From Acidobacteriaceae bacterium (GTDB lineage: Bacteria > Acidobacteriota > Terriglobia > Terriglobales > Acidobacteriaceae), in assembly GCA_030040115.1 (NCBI GenBank), contig JASHUH010000252.1:1-13097 (forward strand): DNA of 13,097 nt, given 5' to 3'. Positions 1-8,549 of the stretch are shown piece after piece. Each line of letters begins with the position of its first letter. Position 1 is the stretch's first letter. A model generated the notes under the pieces. It was given only the letters and a program-made list of their open reading frames with translations, was not told the origin of the DNA and did not search any database. A program made the translations under genes and the position numbers.

Positions 1-1020
1 GGCGTATCTTCGCACGGCTCATGTGCCGGCGGCCTACTCCGCAGCAACTCGTTCAATGGATGAGCGATCCGGCAGAGATCGCGCGCATGTTGCAGGGAAC
101 TCCGTATGCGGCTTTTCTCGATTCCGGTGCACCGGCCCAGAGCGCCGGAATCATTTCCAGCTTCAACATGATCGCGGACAGCTTCGAGTTGCTGCCCATC
201 GAGGATGACACCAGGCAACGGTTCTCCACTTCACGCTGGGAATTCGAGCGCAACAAATGGGTGTTTCTTACCTCCAGGCCGGCCTTTCGTGAGAAGCTAT
301 TGCCGCTGCATAGCGTATGGCTTGATATGCTGATTCTCCGCATGCTAGCGCCTTGCGTGAATCCGGCAAAGCCGGTGTGGTTTGTGGCTGGACGAACTGG
401 CCAGTCTGAACAAGCTGCCGCAGCTCCATACGGTTGTTACGGAGAGCCGAAAATCCGGCAACCCGGTTGTGTTGGGATTCCAGGGCCGGAGCCAGCTCGA
501 AAAGCGTTATGGCAAGGACGCCGAAGTTATCCTTTCGCAGCCCGCCACAAAGATATTCCTCAAGACCTCCGAGCCCCATTCGGCAAAGTGGGTTTCCGAT
601 GCGATTGGAGAGGTGGAACTTGAGCGTATGAAGGAGTCGCGCAGTGCGGGCCTGATCGGTGGCAAAAAGCAGTACGCCCTGGAGATCACGACCCAGCCGC
701 TCGTCATGGCCTCGGAGATTGCCGGGCTGGAGCCATTGCACGGCTACATCAAGCAGGAGAACTACGTCGCTCGTGTGCGCTTTCCGTAACTTGCTCCGAT
801 AGAGAAGCAGCCGCGACGCATCGAGCGAGCCGTGTCGATATCGCCGCGTGCCGCTGTAATTCAGCAGGCAACGGTCAACTCTCGACAGGCAGTAAATGCA
901 GCCCCAGTTGAGCCGCCAAAGAAGCCGGTAAAAAAGCAGATGGTATTCCCTGGGGCTGCACGGCAAAAGGCCGGAAATGAAAGGCCGCGTGACTGGGATA
1001 AAGCGGAGTGGATTGAGTGA
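1..1020 (+). pseudogene. traD: TraD/TrwB-type T4SS coupling protein, broken and 5'-truncated by the window edge
   Basis: Coupling proteins are membrane-anchored hexameric ATPases that deliver the relaxase-DNA complex to a type IV secretion channel. The frame is open from base 3 and the real start lies outside the window. The translation has the TrwB/TraD ATPase features: RPTPxxLVxWMSD near the start, WVFLTSRP, then VWFV just before the Walker B DEL, followed by NKLPQLHT, ESRKSGNP, GFQGRSQLEKRYG, MLSQPATKIFLKT-like text and KWVSDAIGEVELERM. The frame breaks at about 386-387: one extra G separates VWFV (codons ending at 386) from LDELASL (starting at 388). The second part then hits TAA at 787-789, where homologues carry FPYL, and the same frame runs on sensibly (APIEKQPRRIER, a basic proline-rich tail) to TGA at 1018-1020. 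Two independent lesions argue for a pseudogene rather than a sequencing slip. The Walker A motif would lie upstream of the window. The family call is firm; the symbol is by similarity only. Confidence 0.85.
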
Positions 1021-1176
1021 CGAGAAATCCGGAGTTGACGGATAACTTCCCGTTGCCGAATTTCCGATACTGATCGGTCGTCGTGACAAGAACCCTTCGA
1101 ATTGTATTCGTGGTCTGCCAGCCTAGCAGAGCTAGCACCGGCACCCCGGTTGGTGTGGAGTTGGCGTCGCGAGCGC

Positions 1177-1788
1177 TTAGTGCGGGCCACCCGCTCCATT
1201 CGCATATTTCATAGTGTCAATGGCGTCGATTTTCTGCTGAAGCTTCCGTGATCTCCGATAGTTCAGCCAAACCATAAGGATGGCAAGAATGGAGACCGCA
1301 AAAAGACTCAATACGCGGGGGACGGCGTTGCTATCGCGCAGGAGTTCCCACATCGTGAAGAATAAACCCGCAAAGAAGGTAGGCAGCCGCGACCACAGCC
1401 ATGCGCCGCGATTAAAATTGCGCTGGCGAAGGAGCTCCGCCCGATAGAATTCTACGCAGCTTGCCTCTCCAGCGGCATCTAAATTCACCAGCGCCTTCTG
1501 ACGGTCACGGTTGTAAAGCCAGACTTGGCCGACCCCGAAACTCATCCCGAAAGCGAGCAGCAAGAGGCCAACTCTCGTAATGATTGCCTGTATGGTAAAG
1601 ACAAGCCAATAGGCAAACCAGATTGCCATAGCAGGACCAAGGACATATGCAACAATCCTGGCGTAACGCGACTCGGCTTGGAATCGCGAAAGCCTCTTCC
1701 GAATCTCGTCTGGCTCCATCGAGAATGGAGAGCCGCTCTGTCTCTGCCACAATGCGCGAGGAACATCCGAGCCGTTATTGGTAGTCAT
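1177..1788 (-). CDS. Four-helix membrane protein, probable partner of the adjacent sigma factor
   Basis: The predicted protein is 203 aa. A cytoplasmic N-terminus (about 50 aa, with ALWQRQ and a charged EIRKRLSRFQ segment) precedes two hydrophobic segments (around VAYVLGPAMAIWFAYWLVF and IITRVGLLLLAFGMSFGV). A soluble stretch follows, containing EFYRAELLRQRNF, then two more hydrophobic segments (WSRLPTFFAGLFFTMW and VLSLFAVSILAILMVW) and a basic tail. The W-Q-x-Q start, the ELxRQR stretch and the four helices match a family I remember as commonly following ECF sigma genes in Acidobacteriota. An anti-sigma or sensor role is inference; there is no zinc-binding anti-sigma motif. I chose ATG at 1788 because GGAG sits 6 nt upstream; an in-frame ATG at 1800 is possible, and the longer open frame to 1908 only shadows the sigma gene. 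It overlaps the sigma gene end by 14 bp, which suggests translational coupling. Confidence 0.8.
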   Translation of the reverse strand: MTTNNGSDVPRALWQRQSGSPFSMEPDEIRKRLSRFQAESRYARIVAYVLGPAMAIWFAYWLVFTIQAIITRVGLLLLAFGMSFGVGQVWLYNRDRQKALVNLDAAGEASCVEFYRAELLRQRNFNRGAWLWSRLPTFFAGLFFTMWELLRDSNAVPRVLSLFAVSILAILMVWLNYRRSRKLQQKIDAIDTMKYANGAGGPH

Positions 1789-2308
1789 GATTGTCTCCAT
1801 TGCGAAATCGTTCTGCGAGAATTCGCTTGATGCGATGGATTTTTGTTGCGGCATAACCCGGCGAAATTCCGGTGATCTCACCGATGGAGGCCGCGTCCAG
1901 GCCTTCAAGATAAAGCGTGATGATTTGACGATCTGCCGGATTCAGGCGTCGGATCAATTCGTAGAGCTGGCGCAGCAGCAACTGCGATTCGACGGCCGCA
2001 ACAGCCGGATTGGAAACCGCCGGCTTCTCGTTTTCTTCCAGATCCTCGATGCTCAGCAGATTGAGTCTTTTCGTTTTCCGGCTACGGTAGATGTGCGTAA
2101 CCGCAATATTGTGCGCAACGCGATAGACCCAAGTCCGCAACGAACAGCGCTCATCGAATCCAGCAAAGCTGTGCCAAAGCGCGATGTGGATCTCTTGCAG
2201 AAGATCGCGCCGATCTTCAGGACCGGCTTCATAGACGCGGGCTAACCTCTCCAAAGCTGCGCCATACTCATTCACCGCTTTGCGATACAAGTCATCCTGT
2301 GCGGACAT
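1775..2308 (-). CDS. ECF-type RNA polymerase sigma factor
   Basis: This 177-aa protein has the two-domain layout of extracytoplasmic-function sigma factors. Region 2 lies at about residues 15-75, with DLLQEIHIALWHSF and the core/-10-binding stretch SLRTWVYRVAHNIA. Region 4 lies at about 115-165, with RRLNPADRQIITLYLEGLDAASIGEITGIS, then a helix-turn-helix and KIHRIKRIL. An acidic, variable linker (EDLEENEKP) separates them, and there is no sigma region 3. The start at 2308 gives a standard family length; the only Shine-Dalgarno-like sequence is a weak GAGA about 9 nt upstream. It is the first gene of a two-gene operon with the membrane protein whose start overlaps its end, a common pattern for a sigma factor and its controller. 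It lies antisense between two broken conjugation genes. The regulon is unknown. The frame is intact, unlike its neighbours. Confidence 0.92.
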   Translation of the reverse strand: MSAQDDLYRKAVNEYGAALERLARVYEAGPEDRRDLLQEIHIALWHSFAGFDERCSLRTWVYRVAHNIAVTHIYRSRKTKRLNLLSIEDLEENEKPAVSNPAVAAVESQLLLRQLYELIRRLNPADRQIITLYLEGLDAASIGEITGISPGYAATKIHRIKRILAERFRNGDNHDYQ

Positions 2309-2618
2309 CGTAAGAGTCTCTATTTAAGGTAGTCTTCGGGCTCACGGTTTCCTTGCAGCGTGGAAGAAAAATAGTTGCGGTCGCGGAACCTGCCCAAAAA
2401 TTAGCGTTGTACCGTGGCTACAGAACGTGAGTTGTAATGCTGGATTCATATAAATAATGAGGAACGGCCATGTGTTGACTGAGGGGGAGCTCCTGAAGGT
2501 GGATATTTGGAAGGGATTTACAAATCCGTCCACCGTTAATGATCGCTTTCCAGCGAAAGTTTAGAATCCCATCAGGCAGAAGCGAGATGCTGCCGCGCAC
2601 GTTGTGGAGTACAAGCGC
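2309..2618. other. Intergenic region between divergent sigma gene and relaxase
   Basis: These 310 bases separate the sigma gene (leftward) from the relaxase (rightward), so both promoters should be here. By eye the stretch is more AT-rich than the flanking genes, with an AT-rich patch near 2445-2460. I see no convincing paired -35/-10 hexamers. The clearest structure is an interrupted inverted repeat at 2498-2534, listed separately. Short open frames on the minus strand (2342-2533 and 2418-2600) have no ribosome-binding site and no recognisable motif, so I did not call them genes. Confidence 0.5.
2498..2534. repeat. Interrupted inverted repeat upstream of the relaxase, possible oriT element
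   Basis: GGTGGA (2498-2503) pairs with TCCACC (2529-2534), and inside it ATTTG (2505-2509) pairs with CAAAT (2521-2525), leaving an 11-nt loop and a small asymmetric bulge. It ends 84 bp before the relaxase start. MobF relaxases usually act on an origin of transfer near their gene, with inverted repeats beside the nick site, so this is a candidate remnant of oriT. It could equally be an operator. No nick-site consensus was recognised. Confidence 0.35.
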
Positions 2619-5379
2619 ATGTTGACCATCTCCAAATCCTTGTCAGCGGGCCAGGGGCGGACGTATCACTCCCGCGAGTTTACTTCCGAAAAGCAGAACT
2701 ACTGGAGCCGCGACCAACAGGCGCATAACGAATGGCAGGGAAAGCTCGCGCAGGAGTGGGGTCTCGATGGCGAAGTCGGCTCCGAGCACTTCGCCCGCCT
2801 GAGTGAAGGCCAGCATCCTGAAAGCGGCTTGTAACTCGTCAAGCATCAGTCAGCGCGCACCTACGAAAACGAGTACGGCAAGGAAATCAACAGCGTGGAG
2901 CACCGCGCGGGATGGGATGCTACATTCTCCGCACCGAAGTCCGTTTCGCTTACCGCCCTCGTAGAACGCGATGGCCGTGTGCGCGAGGCGCACCGAGAGA
3001 GCGTCCGCGTCGCACTTGGAGAACTGGAGCGTTACGCGCAGGCGCGCATCGGCAACGTCCATGCACCGGAGACGACCGGCAAGTTCATCGCGGCAACATT
3101 CGAGCATGACACTGCCCGCCCAGTCGAGGGTTATGCTGCGCCACAGCTTCACACCCATGCCGTCATCTTCAATGTGACCGAACGCGAGAACGGCCAGATC
3201 CGCGCGCGCCAGGAGCGCAGCTTGTTTCAGTCCCAGCACTATGCGACCAGCGTGTACCGTTCCGAACTTGCCATGCGACTGCATGGTTTGGGCTACGAGA
3301 TCGAACGGGGCAAGCACGGCCAGCCGGAGATTAAGGGCTATACACAGGAGTATCTCGACGCATCGAGTCCACGCCGCGAACAGATCAAAGGGCATTTGCA
3401 GGAGATCGGGAGAGACGGCGCGGGCGCGGCGCAGGTTGCCGCTCATCGCACGCGGGACAGCAAGGAGTTGCTTTCGCCGGAGGAAGTCTTGCAGCGGCAC
3501 CGTGAACTAGCAGTGCAGTTCGGCCATCAGGCGGATCGCGTCGTCGCACAAGCGCGCGAACAGGCACACCACCATGCGCAACAACCGGAGAAGACAGTGC
3601 AGCAGTCCGTGACCTACTCGCGCAACCATGTCTTCGAGCGTGCAGCGGTGCAGGATGAACGAGCCATCCTGCAGGCGGCGATGGACCGCAGCATGGGACA
3701 GGCCACATACGGCCAGGTGCGGCATGAGTTCGAGCAACGGGCGATGCGGGGTGAGTTTCGCGCAGTTGAGCAGGCCGATGGCCGCGCCGCGACCCAGTAC
3801 ACCACTGCTGAGATGATTCGCATGGAGAAAGAGATCATCGGCCAGATGCAGCGAGGCAATGAAGGCGGCTATGGCGATCCCATGTTGGTTTCACCGCAGT
3901 TGCGAATCTGGACCGAAGACCGGCACCCGGAGTTGAGTCCATCGCAACGCAGCGCAGTCGATGACATCTTTGTGAGCCGCGAGAAGATCATTGGCCTCGA
4001 TGGAGTCGCCGGCTCCGGCAAGACGACAACGCTCGCCGTAGTTCGTGAAGGCGCCGAGGCGCAGGGATACACGGTCGAAGGATTCGCGCCGACTTCCCGC
4101 GCAGCACATAAGCTCGCCGAGGCCGGTATCGAGACTTCTACGCTTCAGCATCACCTTGCCCGAGGCGAACAGCCGGACACTGGCGAGAAGCGATTGTATG
4201 TACTCGATGAATCGTCACTGGCATCTACGCGCCAGATGCATGATTTTATAGAACGGCTCCATCCCAATGACCGCGTGCTTCTGGTAGGTGATACGCGCCA
4301 ACATGAGGCCGTCGAGGCAGGCCGTCCCTTCGCGCTGCTTCAGGAAGCGGGGATGCGCACGGTGAGGCTGGAGGAGATCGTGCGGCAGCGCGACCCGGAA
4401 CTGAAGAAAGCCGTCGAGCAGTTGGCGCACGGTCAGGTGGGAGATGCCGTCGAAAGCCTCGACAGGCAGGGCCGCGTGCATGAAGTGAAGGGTCATCAGG
4501 AACGCATCTCGGCTATTGCACACGAGTACGCCAAGTCTCCTGAAAGCACACTGGTGGTTTCGCCGGAATAATCGTTCACGCACCGAGATCAATGATCGAA
4601 TACATGATGAGATGCAATCGCGCGGCGTTGTGAGCCGGCAGGAGCACTCCATCAACACTCTCGTGCCGCGTCAGGAGATGACTGGCGCGGATCGCAGTTG
4701 GGCGCAGCAATATCAAGTCAATGACATCGTGCGCTACTCGCGCAGCTCGCAGGAGACGGGCATTCAGAAAGGCGAATACACTCGCGTTATCTCCGTGAAC
4801 GCACGGGAAAACACGCTGACGGTCCTGTGGACGAACGGGGAACAGACGACCTACGATCCGCGCCGCCAGATGGGGGTCTCTGTATACCGCGAGCAGGAGA
4901 AGGTATTCTCCGTTGGCGACCGCGTCCAGTTCACTGCTCCCAACCAGGAATTGAAGATTGCGAACCGTGAACTCGGAACCGTGGAAGGTATCGCACAGGA
5001 TGGAACGATGCGGTTGAAGCTCGATAACGAGCGCAGCATGAATTTCGATCCACGGCGGCATCCGCATCTCGATCATGGCTATGCGGTGACCAGCTACTCC
5101 AGCCAGGGGCAGACCGCAGAGCGCGTGCTCATCAACGTGGATACAGAGCTAGGCGCAAAAGACTTGCTCAACAATCGTATGGCTTATGTCTCCGTCTCAC
5201 GCGGCGCTCACGACGCGAAGATATTCACGAACGACCGGGAGAAGCTACCGCAGGCTTTGGGCCATGATGTTTCGCACCAAAACGCCCATACGCCTGACCG
5301 AAACCCGCCGGAGCATCGGCTTGCCGAGACTCCCAAGCAGGAAAAGAGTCAGGGTATGGATATGGGGCTGAGCCTCTGA
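2619..5379 (+). pseudogene. mobF: MobF (TrwC/TraI-type) relaxase-helicase, disrupted
   Basis: Relaxases of this family nick plasmid or element DNA at oriT, stay bound through a tyrosine, and unwind it with a C-terminal helicase. Read through its lesions, the gene gives about 920 residues. It starts MLTISKSLSAG, with candidate catalytic tyrosines near 16 and 28. The metal-binding histidines are H163 (FEHDTARP) and H178/H180 (PQLHTH), and GWDATFSAPKSVS is typical of the relaxase core. The helicase half has Walker A (GVAGSGKTT, K468), Walker B (VLDES, D530-E531), GDTRQHEAVEAG, a late SSQGQT motif and NNRMAYVSVSRG. ATG 2619 was chosen because GGAG lies 9 nt upstream; GTG 2604 is in frame but precedes the conserved start. 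Lesions: TAA at 2832-2834 (codon 72), where related proteins read GEQLV, and a net frameshift at about 4566-4571, where SPE meets stop TAA and NRSRTEIND resumes in the next frame. Both parts are otherwise well conserved, so the decay looks recent. Confidence 0.88.
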
Positions 5380-6118
5380 AGGCTCCAACGACGGATGCGA
5401 TTATCCCATGCGGCGGAGATGCGGCCATTGCTGCGATCATTTATCGTTAGCACTATGAACAGCAGGAACCAACATCGCGTATGGGCGCGGACCCACCTTC
5501 GGAAGCAGGGGCAACGCATCCCGGCTCCTTGTGCCCAAGGGACGTGTAGCAGCCAAATTGGTTGGAAATTGCACAATTCCTCTGCACAGTTCATACACAG
5601 CCAAAAACATGCATATTATCCACCATAAAAACAGTGTGATACGAAATCTGTATCACCCGTTCAGGATGACATCCCTGTGTTGAAGTTGAAACTGATGGAA
5701 GCGGGATCCGTCTCGTTGTGGATGTATCGTCGGCAACGGTTACGCTTGGAGACGGATGGCGAAAAAACTGCAAAGGTAACGCTGAGGGTCACCCGGGACC
5801 TTGCTGGATTCAGAACTTGGGTGACCTATAGCACCCCCAAAGGCGATGTGCCCATTCGCCCGCAGCCTCAAAACTGCGCAGGCGGATCCGTTCGGCCGAG
5901 AAAAATCTCACAGATGCGGCGGTTTTGCTCGCCGATCAGAGTCATGCTTGGGGTCAAACTCGAGGTCAGGCTCGCCGTCTCAGTCATCGTTGGTGAAGAC
6001 GGTTGAGGCGTGGAAATATTGTAAGGAAACCACGCTGGCGCGCCGGATTCGCAGCGTTCGGTCGGGGCGGGGATGCTATAACGGCAATGTGCCGGGTGAA
6101 GCGCTGGACAAATCGGAG
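5380..6118. other. Long gene-free stretch between relaxase remnant and MFS gene
   Basis: There is no gene I can support in these 739 bases. Open frames exist (5395-5628, 5677-6006 on plus; a 39-codon one at 5868-5987 on minus), but their translations look like random composition, with many Arg/Ser/Cys and no motif, and none has a good ribosome-binding site. A perfect palindrome at 5636-5656 is listed separately. The stretch probably contains the border between the conjugation remnant and the resident chromosome, and the promoter of the MFS gene. A TATAAC-like -10 occurs near 6076, without a good -35. Confidence 0.5.
5636..5656. promoter_or_regulatory. Palindromic operator-like site
   Basis: GTGATAC (5636-5642) and GTATCAC (5650-5656) are perfect inverted 7-mers separated by 7 nt. 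The two half-sites are centred about 14 bp apart, which suits a dimeric helix-turn-helix repressor such as a GntR- or TetR-type protein. No regulator gene is next to it. The nearest downstream gene on the plus strand is the MFS transporter, about 460 bp away, so the target is uncertain. Confidence 0.4.
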
Positions 6119-7384
6119 ATGCACTTGCCGGGTTTGCGCCGCCGCTGGTACTACCTGCTGCCCGCGGTCTTTATTACCTATAGTCTGGCCTACCTGGACC
6201 GGACGAATTACGGGTTTGGCGCCGCGGCAGGCATGGCGAAGACCCTCCACATCAGCAACGCGCAGACGGCGTTTTTGAGCGCGCTCTTCTTTCTCGGCTA
6301 CTTTTTGTTTCAGATTCCGGGCGCGGCTTACGCGGAACGCAAAAGCGCCACGCGGCTGGTGTTTTGGGCGCTCGTGGCTTGGGGCGTGCTGGCGTCGTGC
6401 ACCGGTCTGATCCGGCAGTTCTGGCTGCTGGCGCTCGATCGGAGCCTGCTGGGAGTAGCGGAAAGCTTCATCTTTCCGGCCATGCTGATCCTGCTCGCCG
6501 ATTGGTTCACGCGCCCGGAGCGGTCGCGGGCCAACGCCCTCCTGATCCTGGGCAACCCAGTGACGGTGATGTGGATGTCGGCGGTGACAGGTTTCCTGAT
6601 TCGGGGCGTGGGCTGGCAGATGACGTTCGTGATCGAAGGCATTCCCTCGATTCTATGGGCATTTGTATGGATAGCGCTGGTGCGCGACCACCCCCACCAG
6701 GCGCGGTGGCTGGATAGGGAAAGCTGTGAATGGCTGACGGGCGAGCTCGAGCACGAACAGAAATCGCTGCCGCGGCTCAAGAATCTGGCGGCAACACTGA
6801 AGCTTCCCGCGGTGGTTTTGCTGTGCGTCCAGTACTTTAGCTGGAGCGTGGGCATTTACGGCCTGGTGCTGTGGCTGCCCACCATGATCCGGGCGGGAAC
6901 CGCGCGGGGAATGGGAGCGGTGGGACTGCTCAACGCCGCTCCCTTTTTGCTGGCGGTGATCCTGATGCTGGCGGTGGCGTACTTTTCCGATCGCTCGCTG
7001 CACCGGCAGCGCTTCGTGGGGCCGTTTCTGATCCTTTCCGGGCTGACGCTGTTCGGGTCGTTTATGGCGGCGGACCACAGCTATTGGCTGGCGTACGGAT
7101 TTTTGATCGTCGCCGGCGGGGCCATGTACGCGCCCTACGGGCCATTCTTCTCGATCATTCCCGAGATGCTGCCGAGAAACGTCTCCGGAGAAGCGTTTGC
7201 CCTCATCAATAGCTGCGGAGCCCTGGGCGGGTTTATCGGCGCATGGCTGGTGGGATGGCTGGAGGCGGTAACGGGCAACTCTCGCGCCGGCTTTCTCACC
7301 ATGTCGATCGCGCTGATGCTCTCGGGGGTGTTGATGTACTGCTTGCGCGCCAAGCCGCCGGAGTTGCCGCCGCAGAGCGCGTGA
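6119..7384 (+). CDS. MFS transporter, anion:cation symporter (ACS) type
   Basis: The 421-aa inner-membrane protein has the length and about 12 hydrophobic helices of the major facilitator superfamily. ACS-family signs are the first-helix motif YLDRTNYGFG, the FLGYFLFQIPG second helix, the ERKSATR loop between helices 2 and 3, and the central loop DHPHQARWLDRESCEWL, which corresponds to the D-P-x-x-A-x-W-L-x-x-E pattern of this family. Relatives take up organic anions such as hexuronates, tartrate or aromatic acids by proton symport; the substrate here cannot be read. ATG 6119 fits the conserved start (LRRRWYYLLP shortly after). It has no well-spaced Shine-Dalgarno sequence, since GGAG lies directly against it, and an in-frame GTG at about 6089 is an alternative. 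The frame is open back to 5846, but that part is low-complexity and not family-like. Confidence 0.9.
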   Translation: MHLPGLRRRWYYLLPAVFITYSLAYLDRTNYGFGAAAGMAKTLHISNAQTAFLSALFFLGYFLFQIPGAAYAERKSATRLVFWALVAWGVLASCTGLIRQFWLLALDRSLLGVAESFIFPAMLILLADWFTRPERSRANALLILGNPVTVMWMSAVTGFLIRGVGWQMTFVIEGIPSILWAFVWIALVRDHPHQARWLDRESCEWLTGELEHEQKSLPRLKNLAATLKLPAVVLLCVQYFSWSVGIYGLVLWLPTMIRAGTARGMGAVGLLNAAPFLLAVILMLAVAYFSDRSLHRQRFVGPFLILSGLTLFGSFMAADHSYWLAYGFLIVAGGAMYAPYGPFFSIIPEMLPRNVSGEAFALINSCGALGGFIGAWLVGWLEAVTGNSRAGFLTMSIALMLSGVLMYCLRAKPPELPPQSA

Positions 7385-7472
7385 CGCAGCGGATGGCGCA
7401 TCGGGCCCCACGGCAGGCGGCGGAGGCGAAGGTGTTAGGGTTGATCCTGACGGAGCCGGATGGCGAAAGGTG

Positions 7473-8498
7473 ATGCACCGACGCACGCGTAGAACGCTGA
7501 TGGTCGTGGCCGCGGTGCTCGTGCTGCTGGGCGCGGCCGTCTTTTTGCGGTCCAAAGCTCCGCCGGAAGCTGCGCGTTTGCTGCCCGAGTCGGACGGCAT
7601 TCTCTATATCGATCTCCAGCCCCTCCGGACGCTGGCGCACCTTAACAATCTAAAGCCGCCGCGGCGCGTACCGGAATATCAGCAGTTCGTGGACGCAACC
7701 GGCATCGACTGGGAGCGTGACCTCGATCAGGCGGCGATCGCGTTGCACAGGATGCCGAATCCACGCGGCCCCAACGGGGCTGTGGCGTACTCGATGGTGC
7801 TGGTGGGCAAGATCACGGGCCGGAGGCTCAACCGCTGGCTGGAGTCCCACGCCGCGGCGCGCGAGTCTTACGCGGGCAAGACGATCTACGACATCCCTGA
7901 AGCGGGGCGAACGGTTCGGGTGGCGCAGGTCGGTTACGACATGGTGGCGGTCTCAAACACGCCCACCCCGGAGCAGATTCATTCCATGATTGACCGGCAT
8001 CGCACCGCCGCGCTGCCGTTCTCGGGTTCTCCATTGCTCGAAAAGCACTACCACGACGTTCCGCTGCTCTCCCTGGCTTGGGGCGTGGGGCAGATCGGGC
8101 TGCCCTTTTCCGAAAGCGGCGCGGCCAGGATTTTCGGTTTTTCGTTTCCGTTGCCGGCCGATTCCACGATGGTCGCCAGCATTGCCCCGGAGCTTCCCGT
8201 GCCTTCAGCGCTGCGGCTCAGGATCGAAGAGTTCGCGAGAAATGACGAGGTCGCTCAAACCCAGGCAGCCGCGCTCTCGACCCTGGTGACATTGGCCCGG
8301 ACGCTCGCCGGTCCGCTCTCCGATACAACCGTCAACAAGGGGTTCAAAGAGCTGGTGAAAACTGCCACGGTGAAGCAGACCCGCGACCGGGTGGTGGTGA
8401 CGGCGAGCCTGCCGGCAAGCTTTATTGCCCGGCTGGTGGAGGGCGCCGCGTCAGAGCAGGAATCCACGCCGGATGCGCAAAACGACGCGGTTCAATGA
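7473..8498 (+). CDS. Conserved acidobacterial exported protein of unknown function
   Basis: The 341-aa protein starts with a basic stretch (MHRRTRRT) and one hydrophobic helix (about residues 9-24, LMVVAAVLVLLGAAVFL), so it is either anchored by an uncleaved signal or exported. The remainder is soluble. I recall similar proteins in several acidobacterial genomes with the same landmarks: LLPESDGILYIDLQPLR, a segment with DATGIDWERDLDQAAIALHRMP, then AVSNTPTPEQIHSMIDR and LLSLAWGVGQIGLPF. No catalytic motif or named domain was recognised, and the function is unknown. The start is uncertain: ATG 7473 has GAAAGG only 2 nt upstream, and GTG 7470 is immediately before it. It lies 88 bp after the MFS gene on the same strand, so co-transcription is possible but not required. 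It converges on the zinc-ribbon gene. Confidence 0.8.
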   Translation: MHRRTRRTLMVVAAVLVLLGAAVFLRSKAPPEAARLLPESDGILYIDLQPLRTLAHLNNLKPPRRVPEYQQFVDATGIDWERDLDQAAIALHRMPNPRGPNGAVAYSMVLVGKITGRRLNRWLESHAAARESYAGKTIYDIPEAGRTVRVAQVGYDMVAVSNTPTPEQIHSMIDRHRTAALPFSGSPLLEKHYHDVPLLSLAWGVGQIGLPFSESGAARIFGFSFPLPADSTMVASIAPELPVPSALRLRIEEFARNDEVAQTQAAALSTLVTLARTLAGPLSDTTVNKGFKELVKTATVKQTRDRVVVTASLPASFIARLVEGAASEQESTPDAQNDAVQ

Positions 8499-8549
8499 GA
8501 AAAAACGCTCGACTCTTCGCTGCACGCGCGTTCTTCGGAAGGCCGGCGG

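Noticed and set aside
380..395. Programmed ribosomal frameshift in the coupling protein
   Set aside because: There is no slippery heptamer at the site, and an independent stop follows at 787-789; decay is simpler.
268..1089. 273-codon minus-strand open frame
   Set aside because: It is a shadow of the coupling-protein pseudogene, with no domain features.
2309..2400. ECF-type autoregulatory promoter for the sigma gene (GGAAAC upstream)
   Set aside because: Only a -35-like word is seen, with no matching -10 at suitable spacing.
5868..5987. 39-codon minus-strand open frame with protein-like composition
   Set aside because: No ribosome-binding site and no recognised motif; too short to support from sequence alone.
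5846..6118. 91-codon N-terminal extension of the MFS reading frame
   Set aside because: The translation is rich in Ser, Arg and Cys and has no family similarity; the conserved MFS start begins after 6119.
6653..7600. 315-codon minus-strand open frame
   Set aside because: It is antisense to the MFS gene and the next gene; its low-complexity, Arg/Pro/Gln-rich composition is typical of a shadow in GC-rich DNA.
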